Below are positions 50,214 to 58,486 of a stretch of DNA of 64,000 nucleotides, in pieces. Below the pieces are notes generated by a model, which saw only the letters and a program-made list of their open reading frames with translations, did no database searches and was not told the DNA's origin. Position 1 is the first letter of the stretch. The number at the start of each line of letters is the position of its first letter. The DNA is from an uncultured Collinsella sp. (GTDB lineage: Bacteria > Actinomycetota > Coriobacteriia > Coriobacteriales > Coriobacteriaceae), in NCBI GenBank assembly GCA_958439425.1, contig CAUBVH010000004.1, forward strand, positions 1 to 64,000, read 5' to 3'. Position numbers and translations under genes: made by a program.

Positions 50214-51683
50214 TTGTCACAGTTCACCGATATCAGCCGCATTAACGTGTGCGGCGGCGACGGCGGTGCCGGATGCATGTCGTTTAGGCGCGAGGCCTTT
50301 GTCCCCAAGGGTGGCCCCGATGGCGGCGACGGCGGTCGTGGCGGCAATGTCGTCATCCAGGCCGATGCTCAGCTGTCTTCACTGATCGATTACCGCTTTA
50401 AGCATCATTTTCGTGCCGAGCGCGGAACGCACGGTCAGGGCGCCCGCCGCAACGGAAAGAGCGGCGAGGACCTTATCTTGAAGGTTCCCATGGGTACCGT
50501 GGTGCGCGAGCTCGACCCCGAGACGCAGACCCCGATGTTCGAGATTGCCGACTTGGTGCATGATGGCGAGCGCGTCGTCGTGGCGCCCGGCGGTGCCGGT
50601 GGCCTGGGCAATACGCACTTTGTGACGTCCGTGCGCCGCGCGCCCGCATTCGCCCAGCTGGGCGAGCCGGCCGAGGAGCACTGGATTGAGCTCGAGATGA
50701 AGCTCATGGCCGATGCTGCGCTCGTGGGCTTTCCCTCGGTCGGCAAGTCCTCGCTCATTGCGCGCATGAGTGCCGCCCGACCCAAGATCGCCGACTATCC
50801 GTTTACCACGCTCGTGCCCAACCTGGGTATGGTGCGTGCCGGCGAGTACTCCTATGTCGTTGCCGACGTCCCCGGCCTTATTGAGGGTGCGAGCGAGGGC
50901 AAGGGTCTGGGCCATCAGTTCCTGCGCCACATCGAGCGCACGGCACTTATCATGCATGTCGTCGACATGACGGGCGGTTTTGAGGATCGCGATCCGGTCG
51001 AGGACTATCGCATCATCAACCGCGAGCTCGAGCAGTATGGCGCCGAGCTCTCGGAGCGCCCGCAGATCGTCGTCGCCAACAAGTGCGATGCGCCGGGCAC
51101 GGCTGACAAGATTGCCGACCTCAAACGCGCTGCGCTCGACGATGGACATATGTTCTTTGCCGTGTCTGCTGTAACGGGCGCCGGCCTCAACACGCTGATG
51201 CTTGCCGTGGGCGAGCAGGTGGCTAAGCTGCGCGCCGAGTTGGCTGTCTCCGATGAGCCGGTCGATCTGCGCGACGATGAGTGGGAGCGCCGTCGCCTGC
51301 AGCGTGAGAAGCGTTTCCGTATTGTTCAGGAAGAGCCCCACGCCTTCCGCGTGGTCGGTCGCGCCATCGAGCGCATGGTCATCCAGACCGACTGGGAAAA
51401 CGAGGAGGCCGTCATCTACCTGCAGCATAAGTTTGCGCGCATGGGTGTTGACGACGCGCTCGAGAAGGCCGGCTGCCGTGCGGGCGACGAGGTCCGCATT
51501 TGCCAGCGCGCCTTTGACTTTGAGGGCGCCGAGGACTTCTCGGAGTACGAGGAGGAGCTTGAGGACGAAGGCGGGGACGTTGCCGTTGAGGTCTTTGACG
51601 TAGCCGATGCTGCGGACGAGGGCGTCGAGGTTGTCGATGCGGCGGACGTCGCGGACGATGTCGAGACCCCGGAGGGCGAGTAA
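50214..51683 (+). CDS. obgE: GTPase Obg/CgtA
   Basis: This 489-residue GTPase assists 50S ribosome assembly. Its glycine-rich Obg fold starts INVCGGDGGAGCMSFRREAF and goes on to VAPGGAGGLGNTHF. The G domain has GFPSVGKSSLIARMSAARPK, DVPGLIEGASEGKGLG and NKCD. A C-terminal OCT domain (RVVGRAIERMVIQTDWENEE, RICQRAFDFEG) is followed by an acidic, Asp/Glu/Val-rich tail of about 60 residues. The TTG start at 50214 follows TAGGAGG. It is immediately upstream of nadD (3 bases). Confidence 0.95.
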   Translation: MSQFTDISRINVCGGDGGAGCMSFRREAFVPKGGPDGGDGGRGGNVVIQADAQLSSLIDYRFKHHFRAERGTHGQGARRNGKSGEDLILKVPMGTVVRELDPETQTPMFEIADLVHDGERVVVAPGGAGGLGNTHFVTSVRRAPAFAQLGEPAEEHWIELEMKLMADAALVGFPSVGKSSLIARMSAARPKIADYPFTTLVPNLGMVRAGEYSYVVADVPGLIEGASEGKGLGHQFLRHIERTALIMHVVDMTGGFEDRDPVEDYRIINRELEQYGAELSERPQIVVANKCDAPGTADKIADLKRAALDDGHMFFAVSAVTGAGLNTLMLAVGEQVAKLRAELAVSDEPVDLRDDEWERRRLQREKRFRIVQEEPHAFRVVGRAIERMVIQTDWENEEAVIYLQHKFARMGVDDALEKAGCRAGDEVRICQRAFDFEGAEDFSEYEEELEDEGGDVAVEVFDVADAADEGVEVVDAADVADDVETPEGE

Positions 51684-51686
51684 GTC

Positions 51687-52364
51687 ATGTCACTGCGCGG
51701 TGGAATTGGTCTGCCTGAGCTGCCTATCAAGGATGGTCAGGAGTTTCGGCTTGGCATCATGGGTGGCACCTTCGACCCGATTCACTACGGGCACTTGGTT
51801 ACCGCCGAGCAGGCGCGCGAGTCGCTCGACTTGGACGCCGTGCTCTTTATGCCGGCCGGCTCTCCCGCCTTTAAGCTCGACAAACCGGTGACGCCTGCCG
51901 AGGACCGTTATGCCATGACGGTCCTCGCCACCGCTGCGAATCCGGCTTTTTTGGCGAGCCGATTCGAGATCGACCGTCCGGGCGTGACCTATACGGCCGA
52001 TACGCTTCATGCCCTTCGCGACTTTTACCCGCCTCAGGTAAAGCTCTACTTTATTACGGGCGCTGACGCGATTATAGATATTGTGACCTGGCATGATGCC
52101 GACCGAATCGCCGAGCTTGCCACGTTTATTGCGGCGACGCGACCGGGCTTTGATATCGATACTGCTCGCGCGCGAATTAAAGAGTCTGGCCTGCCGTTTG
52201 ACGTGCGTTATATCCAGATTCCGGCGCTGGCGATTAGCTCTACCAACATTCGTAAGCGAGTTGCCCGTGGCATGAGCGTGCGCTATCTTACGAGCGAGTC
52301 CGTGCTCGGCTATATTCGTAAACGCGGGCTGTATACCGATCTGGGTCAAGAAGATTTTGAGTGA
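51687..52364 (+). CDS. nadD: Nicotinate-nucleotide adenylyltransferase
   Basis: This 225-residue enzyme makes nicotinate adenine dinucleotide in NAD synthesis. The nucleotide-binding motif is GIMGGTFDPIHYGHLVTAEQ and the second is LAISSTNIRKRVARGMSVRY; LYFITGADAIIDIVTWHDAD lies between them. About 20 N-terminal residues precede the conserved fold. ATG at 51687 is three bases after the obgE stop, with GGAGGGCGAG in the obgE end as ribosome site. It is part of the obgE-nadD-yqeK-rsfS order found widely in Gram-positives. Confidence 0.95.
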   Translation: MSLRGGIGLPELPIKDGQEFRLGIMGGTFDPIHYGHLVTAEQARESLDLDAVLFMPAGSPAFKLDKPVTPAEDRYAMTVLATAANPAFLASRFEIDRPGVTYTADTLHALRDFYPPQVKLYFITGADAIIDIVTWHDADRIAELATFIAATRPGFDIDTARARIKESGLPFDVRYIQIPALAISSTNIRKRVARGMSVRYLTSESVLGYIRKRGLYTDLGQEDFE

Positions 52365-52376
52365 TGGGGGTCTCCG

Positions 52377-52985
52377 TTGTCGGTAGAGGATCAGTTTGAA
52401 GGCGATGAGCGCGCGCTGCTTAAGCGCATTCAAGAGCTGCTTGATGTGCGTATGAAGGATAAGCGCAAGCGCTACATGCATTCGCTGGGTGTTGCCGAGA
52501 CCGCGCTTCATTTGGCCGAGGTTTACGGCGTTGACCGCTTTGATGCCGCCGCCGCCGGCCTGATTCACGACTGGGATAAGGTGCTCTCCGACGACGAGCT
52601 CGTTGCCCGCGCACTGCACTACGGCATTAAGGTTGCCGGCTCTCCTTCGGCCGCGACACCGCTGCTGCATGGCCCGGTAGCCGCCTATGAGCTTCCGCAG
52701 CTTTTTCCCGAGCTATCGTCTGCTGTTTTCCAGGCTGTCGACCGTCACACCGTTGGCGCCTGCGACATGACGCCGCTCGATATGGTGGTCTTTGTGGCCG
52801 ATGCCATCGAGCCCAACCGCCATGGTGATTATGCCATCGCGCTGCGCAAGATGGTGGGGGAGTCGACGCTTGACGAGTTGTTCTTCTCCTGTTTTGCGCA
52901 GGGTCTGGTCTACGTGATCCATTCCGGGCGTTATCTTTATCCCACGGCTATTACGATTTACAACCATTACGCCCAGCTGCGCTAG
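52377..52985 (+). CDS. yqeK: HD-domain hydrolase YqeK (diadenosine tetraphosphatase family)
   Basis: This 202-residue HD-superfamily protein probably cleaves symmetrical diadenosine tetraphosphate, as shown for YqeK family members. Motifs are RYMHSLGVAETALHLAEVYG with the first His, AGLIHDWDKVLSDDEL (the HD pair), HGPVAAYEL and HTVGACDMTPLDMVVFVADA, ending IEPNR. TTG at 52377 follows GGGGG by a few bases; no better start exists upstream of the conserved helix. It lies between nadD and rsfS, the standard context. Confidence 0.92.
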   Translation: MSVEDQFEGDERALLKRIQELLDVRMKDKRKRYMHSLGVAETALHLAEVYGVDRFDAAAAGLIHDWDKVLSDDELVARALHYGIKVAGSPSAATPLLHGPVAAYELPQLFPELSSAVFQAVDRHTVGACDMTPLDMVVFVADAIEPNRHGDYAIALRKMVGESTLDELFFSCFAQGLVYVIHSGRYLYPTAITIYNHYAQLR

Positions 52986-53013
52986 CTCGGGTGTGTCTAG
53001 AAAGAGGTATTCC

Positions 53014-53469
53014 ATGGCCGACGAGACCATGACCGACGAGCAGATTCTTGAAGGTGTGGAGCACAAGAGCTTCGTTGCCACGTCCGACCGCACCGCTGCT
53101 TCCCTGTCCGCGAGCGGTGTCGCCGCCGAGGATGTCGCCCGCGCCGCCGCGCAGGCCGCCTACGACAAGAAGGGCGAGGACGTGCAGGTGCTCGATCTGA
53201 CCGAGCTCTCCGACGTGTGCGATTACTTTGTGATCGCCACCGGTACCAACAACCGTCAGGTCGATTCTATCGTCGACGAGATCGAGGAGAAGGTTGCCGA
53301 GGCCTGCGGTGAGCACCCGTTCTCCATCGAGGGCCGCGAGCAGAAGACCTGGATGCTCATGGATTACGGCTCGGTTGTCGTCCACGTCTTCACCCCCGAG
53401 GCCCGCGACTTCTACCGCCTCGAGAAGCTCTGGGGCGACGCTCCCCAGCTCCCCCTCAATCTCCTCTAG
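53014..53469 (+). CDS. rsfS: Ribosomal silencing factor RsfS
   Basis: This 151-residue protein binds L14 and blocks subunit joining during starvation. The conserved core is VLDLTELSDVCDYFVIATGT, NNRQVDSIVDEIEEKVAEAC and WMLMDYGSVVVHVFTPEARD, FYRLEKLWGDAP. About 50 extra residues precede the core, Ala-rich and acidic. ATG at 53014 has AAAGAGG six bases upstream; the longer frame at 52993 does not. A strong terminator follows, so it ends the obgE-rsfS transcript. Confidence 0.94.
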   Translation: MADETMTDEQILEGVEHKSFVATSDRTAASLSASGVAAEDVARAAAQAAYDKKGEDVQVLDLTELSDVCDYFVIATGTNNRQVDSIVDEIEEKVAEACGEHPFSIEGREQKTWMLMDYGSVVVHVFTPEARDFYRLEKLWGDAPQLPLNLL

Positions 53470-53515
53470 GGCCTTATTTGGGCTGGGGCTTCTCTAGGGC
53501 TACCCTCTACCGTTC

Positions 53516-53556
53516 GCCGGGCAGTTGCATCGTTCGCAGCTGCCCGGCTTTCTTTT
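53516..53556 (+). terminator. Terminator after rsfS
   Basis: GCCGGGCAGTTGC (53516-53528) pairs with GCAGCTGCCCGGC (53536-53548), one T-G pair and a 7-base loop, followed by TTTCTTTT. It stands between the convergent rsfS and dinB. Confidence 0.88.
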
Positions 53557-53566
53557 CTCTCAGGGA

Positions 53567-54820
53567 CTAATCGTCGAAGCGGGATTGGCGGCCGAAGGAT
53601 AGGGCGGTGTCGCCGAATTTGTCTCGGACGGCATCGATGGCGACGGAGAGGTCGCGGCGGTCGCTGGATTGGGCTCCGCGGTCATCGATCTCGCAGAATA
53701 GGTCGGTCTGGATACCGCCTTGGTGGTCGAAGTCGCTCATGCCGATACCCGCTAGACGCACATGCATGCCTTCTTGCCAGATATTGTCGAGCAGCTCGAG
53801 CGCTACGGCCACAAAGATATTCTCGTCGTCGGTGGGGTGGGGAAGCCGCCGCTGCGCCGTTCGCCCGCTTCCATACGAATACTTGAGCTTGAGCGTCACT
53901 GTGGCGCCCGTTAGTCCCTGACGGCGCAGACGGCGTCCCACTGACTCTCCCAACAGCGCAATCGCCGCTTCGATGTCCCCACGCTCAGTCAAATCTTTCG
54001 CAAAGGTGTGCTCATTGCTCACCGATTTAACCTCGCGTTCCTCGTCCAGACTCGTGACTTCGGAAACCTCGAGTCCCAGCGCACGCTGGCGCATGCGTTC
54101 GCCGTTGACACCAAAAATAGAGGCCAGGGTGGACTCTGACGCGCGTGAAAGCTCGCCGAGCGTATAGATGCGCATGCGACGCAGTCGCTCCTCGGCCGAA
54201 CGCCCGATTCCGCCCATGGCAGATACCGGCAGCGCGGCCAAAAACCGCTGTTCCGTACCGGGGCGCACAATGGTCAGACCAAACGGCTTGTCCCGCTCGC
54301 TTGCGATTTTGGCCACGGTCTTGTTGCACCCAACGCCGATGGAGCACGTCACCCCCAGTGCCGCAACGCGGTCGCTAATACGCCGCGCAACCAGCAGCGG
54401 GTCTTCGGGCGCAAAGCGGCCCGGCGTGATATCGATAAAGGCCTCGTCGATGGACACGCGCTCCACGCGCGGTGTCTCATCGGCGAGAATCGCCATGACC
54501 TGCGCGCTTACCTCACGGTAGCGATCAAAGTGTCCGTGCGTCCAAATGGCCTGCGGGCACAGGCGCCGCGCCTCGGCCGAGGGCATGGCGGAATGCACGC
54601 CATAGCGGCGCGCCTCGTACGAACACGTGGACACGACGCCGCGTGACTCGGCGTCTCCGCCCACGATGAGCGGTTTTCCGCGCCATTCGGGATGATCGAG
54701 CATCTCCACGCTCGCAAAAAATGCATCGAGGTCCATCAGGCCCACCGCCGGACCCGTCCAGGGCGGCGGCGTAACGCCTGCAGTATCCTCATAACCGTAT
54801 GTATGTTCGCTTCTTTCCAT
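53567..54820 (-). CDS. dinB: DNA polymerase IV (Y-family)
   Basis: This 417-residue translesion polymerase copies damaged DNA. The metal-binding segments are GLMDLDAFFASVEMLDHP and RVSIDEAFIDITPGRF, with TCSYEARRYGVHSAMPSAEA for nucleotide binding and VGCNKTVAKIASERDKPFG for the DNA-binding helices. About 27 residues precede the conserved start. No ribosome site is visible before ATG 54820, while TATACT lies only seven bases upstream on the minus strand (54832-54827), so the mRNA may be leaderless. It is convergent with rsfS and divergent from rpsP. No clear SOS operator was seen. Confidence 0.93.
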   Translation of the reverse strand: MERSEHTYGYEDTAGVTPPPWTGPAVGLMDLDAFFASVEMLDHPEWRGKPLIVGGDAESRGVVSTCSYEARRYGVHSAMPSAEARRLCPQAIWTHGHFDRYREVSAQVMAILADETPRVERVSIDEAFIDITPGRFAPEDPLLVARRISDRVAALGVTCSIGVGCNKTVAKIASERDKPFGLTIVRPGTEQRFLAALPVSAMGGIGRSAEERLRRMRIYTLGELSRASESTLASIFGVNGERMRQRALGLEVSEVTSLDEEREVKSVSNEHTFAKDLTERGDIEAAIALLGESVGRRLRRQGLTGATVTLKLKYSYGSGRTAQRRLPHPTDDENIFVAVALELLDNIWQEGMHVRLAGIGMSDFDHQGGIQTDLFCEIDDRGAQSSDRRDLSVAIDAVRDKFGDTALSFGRQSRFDD

Positions 54821-54864
54821 GTCATGAGTATACCGCGCAGCTCATGTGGGGTGCGTGTATGTGC

Positions 54865-54892
54865 TTGCAAATCGCGAATTCTTGTCTAAGAT
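54865..54892 (+). promoter_or_regulatory. Promoter of the rpsP operon
   Basis: TTGCAA (54865-54870) and TAAGAT (54887-54892), 16 bp apart, would start a transcript with an untranslated leader of about 120 bases before rpsP. A second candidate, TTCACC (54937-54942) with TATTAT (54960-54965), lies nearer the gene. Confidence 0.5.
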
Positions 54893-55021
54893 ATGGATTT
54901 GCCCTCGACTACACCGAAGAAGTTGGTCTCACGGACTTCACCTGCCCGCGTCGATGGCGTATTATGTTCAACTGTTTGTTTGTAGTTGCAGCCTAAAGCT
55001 GCTTGGTTGGAGGAGTTTCCT

Positions 55022-55363
55022 TTGGCAGTCAAGATTCGCCTTGCTCGTCACGGCGCTAAGAAGCGTCCGTACTACCGTGTCGTCGTCGCCGATTCCCGCG
55101 CCCCGCGTGACGGTCGTATCATCGAGGAGGTTGGCCGCTACAACCCGATGACCGCCCCCAAGACCATCAACCTCGACCTCGAGAAGATTGCTGACTGGCA
55201 GTCCAAGGGCGCTCAGCTCACCGACGCCGTCGCCGCTCTGGTCAAGGCCGCCAACGAGGGCGAGAAGACCGAGACCGTCGTCAAGAAGTCCAAGAAGCAG
55301 CTCGCCAAAGAGGCCGAGGCCGCTAAGGCTGCCGCTGAGGCCGCTGAGGGCGCCGAGGAGTAA
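55022..55363 (+). CDS. rpsP: 30S ribosomal protein S16
   Basis: This 113-residue ribosomal protein begins MAVKIRLARHGAKKRPYYRV and continues VVADSRAPRDGRIIEEVGRY, the S16 hallmark. The usual core ends near residue 80; here an Ala/Lys/Glu-rich tail (KKQLAKEAEAAKAAAEAAEG) of about 30 residues follows. The TTG start at 55022 has GGAGGAG six bases upstream; a longer frame from 54986 is not supported. It heads the rpsP-khpA-rimM-trmD order and overlaps the ribosome site of khpA. Confidence 0.96.
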   Translation: MAVKIRLARHGAKKRPYYRVVVADSRAPRDGRIIEEVGRYNPMTAPKTINLDLEKIADWQSKGAQLTDAVAALVKAANEGEKTETVVKKSKKQLAKEAEAAKAAAEAAEGAEE

Positions 55364-55366
55364 ATC

Positions 55367-55651
55367 GTGCCTGAGGTTGACGCTGCACAGCTCGAGGGTG
55401 AGGCAATGCTCTCAGATCGCATCGCCGATCTCGTCGAATATCTCGTTGTTCAGATCGTCGACGACCCGGATTCCGTGAGCCTCGAGGTCATCGATGGTGA
55501 CGACGCCTCCACGATTGAGGTTTCGGTTGCCGAGGATGACGTCGCTAAGGTCATCGGCCGTCGCGGCCGTACCATCAAGGCCATTCGCACGCTCGCCCGT
55601 GCACTGGCCGCTCGCCTCGACACCGCTGTCGAGGTAGAGGTTCTGGGCTAG
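55367..55651 (+). CDS. khpA: KH-domain RNA-binding protein
   Basis: This 94-residue protein of the YlqC/KhpA family binds RNA with a single KH domain; the GxxG loop lies in VAKVIGRRGRTIKAIRTLAR. The first 15 residues are an acidic extension of the usual protein. GTG at 55367 lies three bases after the rpsP stop with GAGGAG in the rpsP tail. In other bacteria the KhpA-KhpB pair affects cell elongation and small-RNA activity. rimM follows after four bases, in the classical order. Confidence 0.93.
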   Translation: MPEVDAAQLEGEAMLSDRIADLVEYLVVQIVDDPDSVSLEVIDGDDASTIEVSVAEDDVAKVIGRRGRTIKAIRTLARALAARLDTAVEVEVLG

Positions 55652-55655
55652 GACC

Positions 55656-56177
55656 TTGAGGTCCCAGTACAAAAACATCGCCCGTGTGGTCAAGCCGCAC
55701 GGAAGGAAGGGGGAGGTCCTCGCGCAGCCGCTGCGGGGGCTTCCTTCTGTATTGGAGCCGGGTATGCGTGTCGCCTTGACGCCGCCGGCACTCAAGCGCG
55801 ACCGTTTTTGCACGGTTGTGTCCGTCACCGATACGGGCGATGGCGATCTGGTCTCGTTTGAGGGCATAGATGACTTGACGGCTGCCGAGGGCATCAACGG
55901 ATGCTATGTGCTGGCCAATCGTGACGACTTTGAGCTCGATTCGCTCGACGCCGCCTATACCGACCTTATGGGTCGCGAGGTGATCGATGAACGCTTTGGC
56001 TCGCTTGGCACGATTGTCGAGATCATGTCGACGCCCGCCAACGATGTTTGGGTTGTCGAGGGTGATCGGTACGGCGAGGTACTGATTCCCGTGATCGAGC
56101 AGGTTGTGCTCGATCTTCCCGACACAGGAACAATTTCCGTCCACGTTATGGACGGCTTGATCGATATGGACAAGTAG
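55656..56177 (+). CDS. rimM: 16S rRNA processing protein RimM
   Basis: This 173-residue protein helps mature the head of the 30S subunit by binding S19. The N-terminal RimM domain holds KNIARVVKPHGRKGEVLAQP and GMRVALTPPALKRD; the PRC-barrel follows with LMGREVIDERFGSLGTIVEI, then EVLIPVIEQVVLDLPD. The start is TTG at 55656, four bases after khpA; the ribosome site is poor and coupling to khpA is likely. It is ten bases upstream of trmD. Confidence 0.92.
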   Translation: MRSQYKNIARVVKPHGRKGEVLAQPLRGLPSVLEPGMRVALTPPALKRDRFCTVVSVTDTGDGDLVSFEGIDDLTAAEGINGCYVLANRDDFELDSLDAAYTDLMGREVIDERFGSLGTIVEIMSTPANDVWVVEGDRYGEVLIPVIEQVVLDLPDTGTISVHVMDGLIDMDK

Positions 56178-56187
56178 GGAGGACAGC

Positions 56188-56946
56188 ATGCTGATAGAGA
56201 CCCTTTCGGTCTTTCCCGAGATGTTTGAGCCCGTCATGTCCACGTCGATTTTGGGCCGCGCCCGCAAGGCCGGCCTTTTTGATTTTAAGGCGTATAACCT
56301 GCGAGACTGGACGCACGACCGCCATCGCACCGTCGATGACGAGCCGTATGGCGGCGGGCAGGGTATGCTCATGAAGGTCGAGCCCATTGCCGAGGCAATC
56401 GAGGCCATCAGCTCCGAGGGCCCCAAGCCCACCGTGGTGTTCTTCACCCCCTGCGGCGAGCCCTTTACGCAGCATGTGGCCGAGCGCCTGCTCAAAAGCG
56501 AGCGCCTTCTGTTTGTGTGCAGCCGTTACGAGGGCGTCGACGAGCGCGCATATGCGTATGCCGATGAGCGTCTGTCGATCGGTGACTACGTGCTCACGGG
56601 CGGCGAGCTGCCCGCTATGGTCGTAGCCGATGCCGTCGTACGACTCATTCCCGGAGCCTTGGGCGATGAGATGAGCAACGTGGACGAGTCCTTCTCGACC
56701 GCCGAGGACGGTGGCCTGCTCGAGTACGCGCAGTACACCCGCCCCGCCGAGTTCAATGGTGAGGGCGTGCCTCCAGTGCTCGTAAGCGGCGACCACGCCA
56801 AGGTCGATGCCTGGCGTCGCAAAAACGCCATCGAGCGTACCTGTCGTTGGCGTCCCGATCTTATCGAGACGGCTCGCCTTACGGCCGAGGAGCGCGCATA
56901 CGCGCAGGAGATCCTGGACGCATCGTATTCGCAGAGCGAGGAGTGA
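56188..56946 (+). CDS. trmD: tRNA (guanine-37-N1)-methyltransferase
   Basis: This 252-residue SPOUT-class enzyme methylates G37 of tRNAs to prevent frameshifting. Motifs are IETLSVFPEMFEPVMSTSIL, DDEPYGGGQGMLMKVEPIAE, FVCSRYEGVDERAYAYADE and RLSIGDYVLTGGELPAMVVA, where the trefoil knot binds S-adenosylmethionine. The ATG follows GGGAGGACA. It ends two bases before the lepB start, with the ribosome site for lepB in its last codons. Confidence 0.96.
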   Translation: MLIETLSVFPEMFEPVMSTSILGRARKAGLFDFKAYNLRDWTHDRHRTVDDEPYGGGQGMLMKVEPIAEAIEAISSEGPKPTVVFFTPCGEPFTQHVAERLLKSERLLFVCSRYEGVDERAYAYADERLSIGDYVLTGGELPAMVVADAVVRLIPGALGDEMSNVDESFSTAEDGGLLEYAQYTRPAEFNGEGVPPVLVSGDHAKVDAWRRKNAIERTCRWRPDLIETARLTAEERAYAQEILDASYSQSEE

Positions 56947-56948
56947 GA

Positions 56949-57512
56949 ATGGTCCCATCGCAGCATTCCGTGCTAAAGGGCGCTTTTGAGTGGATCGCGG
57001 TCATCGCGATCGCGCTTGTGGCCACCTTCTTGATCCGCACCTTTGTGGTCGAGCCCTTTGTGGTGCCCACCGGCTCTATGGAGGACACAATCGAGATTGG
57101 CGACCAGATCCTGGCGCAAAAGGTGAGCCTCGAGCTCGGTCAGCCCGTCAAGCAGGGCGATATCGTGGTGTTTCACAACCCCGATGGCACCTCCGAGCAT
57201 GATGTTCTTGTCAAGCGCGTTATTGCCACGGCCGGCCAGACGGTCGACCTGCAGGACGGCAAGTTGGTCGTTGACGGCCAAGCGCTCGACGAGGACTATA
57301 CGACCGGCATGAGCTGGCCACTTTCGGTCCAAGCGCCCGGCGCTCAGGTAAGCTATCCCTACACCGTTCCCGACGGGTGCGTGTGGGTGATGGGCGACAA
57401 CCGCGAAAACTCTGCCGACTCACGCTACTTTGGTCCCGTCGATCGCTCTGATTTGATCGCTGTGGCACTCGTTCGCTACTGGCCGCTCAACCGTATCGGC
57501 GCTATCGACTAA
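56949..57512 (+). CDS. lepB: Signal peptidase I
   Basis: This 187-residue membrane protease removes signal peptides from secreted proteins. One N-terminal helix (WIAVIAIALVATFLIRTFVV) is followed by the catalytic Ser in VVPTGSMEDTIEIGD and the Lys in HDVLVKRVIATAGQ; GDNRENSADSRYFGPVDRSD is the C-terminal family box. ATG at 56949 has GGAG six bases upstream; the frame continues to 56847 over trmD but is unsupported. It follows the trmD gene and is probably co-transcribed with rpsP to trmD. Confidence 0.95.
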   Translation: MVPSQHSVLKGAFEWIAVIAIALVATFLIRTFVVEPFVVPTGSMEDTIEIGDQILAQKVSLELGQPVKQGDIVVFHNPDGTSEHDVLVKRVIATAGQTVDLQDGKLVVDGQALDEDYTTGMSWPLSVQAPGAQVSYPYTVPDGCVWVMGDNRENSADSRYFGPVDRSDLIAVALVRYWPLNRIGAID

Positions 57513-57571
57513 AAACCGCTATAGTACAGTACCTAACCGTGTAATCGTTTCGACGAGGGGATATTAGAGGC

Positions 57572-58483
57572 ATGAACGCTTCATCGCTTTCCTTCCAAGA
57601 CATCATCCTGCGCCTCCAGCAGTACTGGGGCGAGCAGGGCTGCGTCATTATGCAGCCCTATGACTCCGAGGTCGGTGCCGGTACCTTCCATACCGCGACC
57701 ACGCTGCGCTCGCTCGGTCCCGCCGAGTGGCGCACCTGCTATGCGCAGCCTTGCCGCCGTCCCGCCGACGGCCGCTACGGCGAGAACCCCAACCGCATGC
57801 AGCACTACTATCAGTTCCAGGTGCTCATCAAGCCCTCGCCGGTCAACGCCCAGGAGCTCTACCTGGGTTCGCTGGCCGCCATTGGCCTGGACCCCAACGA
57901 CCATGACGTCCGCTTTGTCGAGGACGACTGGGAGAGCCCGACGCTCGGCGCCTGGGGCCTTGGCTGGGAGGTCTGGCTCAACGGCATGGAGGTCACGCAG
58001 TTTACGTACTTCCAGCAGGTGGGCGGTATCGAGGTCGACCCCGTGCCTGTCGAGATCACCTATGGCCTGGAGCGCATTGCCATGTATGCGCAGGGCGTCA
58101 ACTCCGTTTATGACCTGGTGTGGAGCTATCTGCCCGACGGCACGCCCATGACCTACGGCGACGTGTTCCTCGAGAACGAGCGCGAGTTCAGTGCCTATAA
58201 CTTTGAGGTCGCCAACGTCGAGATGATGCGCCAGAAGTTTGACGACTACGAGGCCGAGTGCCATTCCTGCCTGGAGCGAAAGCTGCCGCTGCCGGCGTAC
58301 GACTGTGTCATGAAGTGCAGCCACGCTTTCAACCTGCTCGATGCCCGCGGTGCGCTGTCCGCGGTCGAGCGTGCCAACTACATCCTGCGCGTCCGCGCCG
58401 TCGCCAAGGCGTGCTGCGAGGCCTATATGGCCGAGGTCGCCGGAGTCAACGAGAATGCCGACCAGGAAGGCGAGGTGGCGTAA
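57572..58483 (+). CDS. glyQ: Glycyl-tRNA synthetase alpha subunit
   Basis: This 303-residue catalytic subunit of the bacterial alpha2-beta2 glycyl-tRNA synthetase charges tRNA-Gly. The motifs are FQDIILRLQQYWGEQGCVIM, YDSEVGAGTFHTATTLRSLG, YAQPCRRPADGRYGENPNRM and QHYYQFQVLIKPSP, and later LGWEVWLNGMEVTQFTYFQQ. The ATG follows AGAGG. glyS begins three bases after it and its ribosome site lies inside glyQ, so the two are coupled. Many other Actinobacteria use a single-chain enzyme; the split form is characteristic of Coriobacteriia and most other bacteria. Confidence 0.96.
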   Translation: MNASSLSFQDIILRLQQYWGEQGCVIMQPYDSEVGAGTFHTATTLRSLGPAEWRTCYAQPCRRPADGRYGENPNRMQHYYQFQVLIKPSPVNAQELYLGSLAAIGLDPNDHDVRFVEDDWESPTLGAWGLGWEVWLNGMEVTQFTYFQQVGGIEVDPVPVEITYGLERIAMYAQGVNSVYDLVWSYLPDGTPMTYGDVFLENEREFSAYNFEVANVEMMRQKFDDYEAECHSCLERKLPLPAYDCVMKCSHAFNLLDARGALSAVERANYILRVRAVAKACCEAYMAEVAGVNENADQEGEVA

Positions 58484-58486
58484 GCC

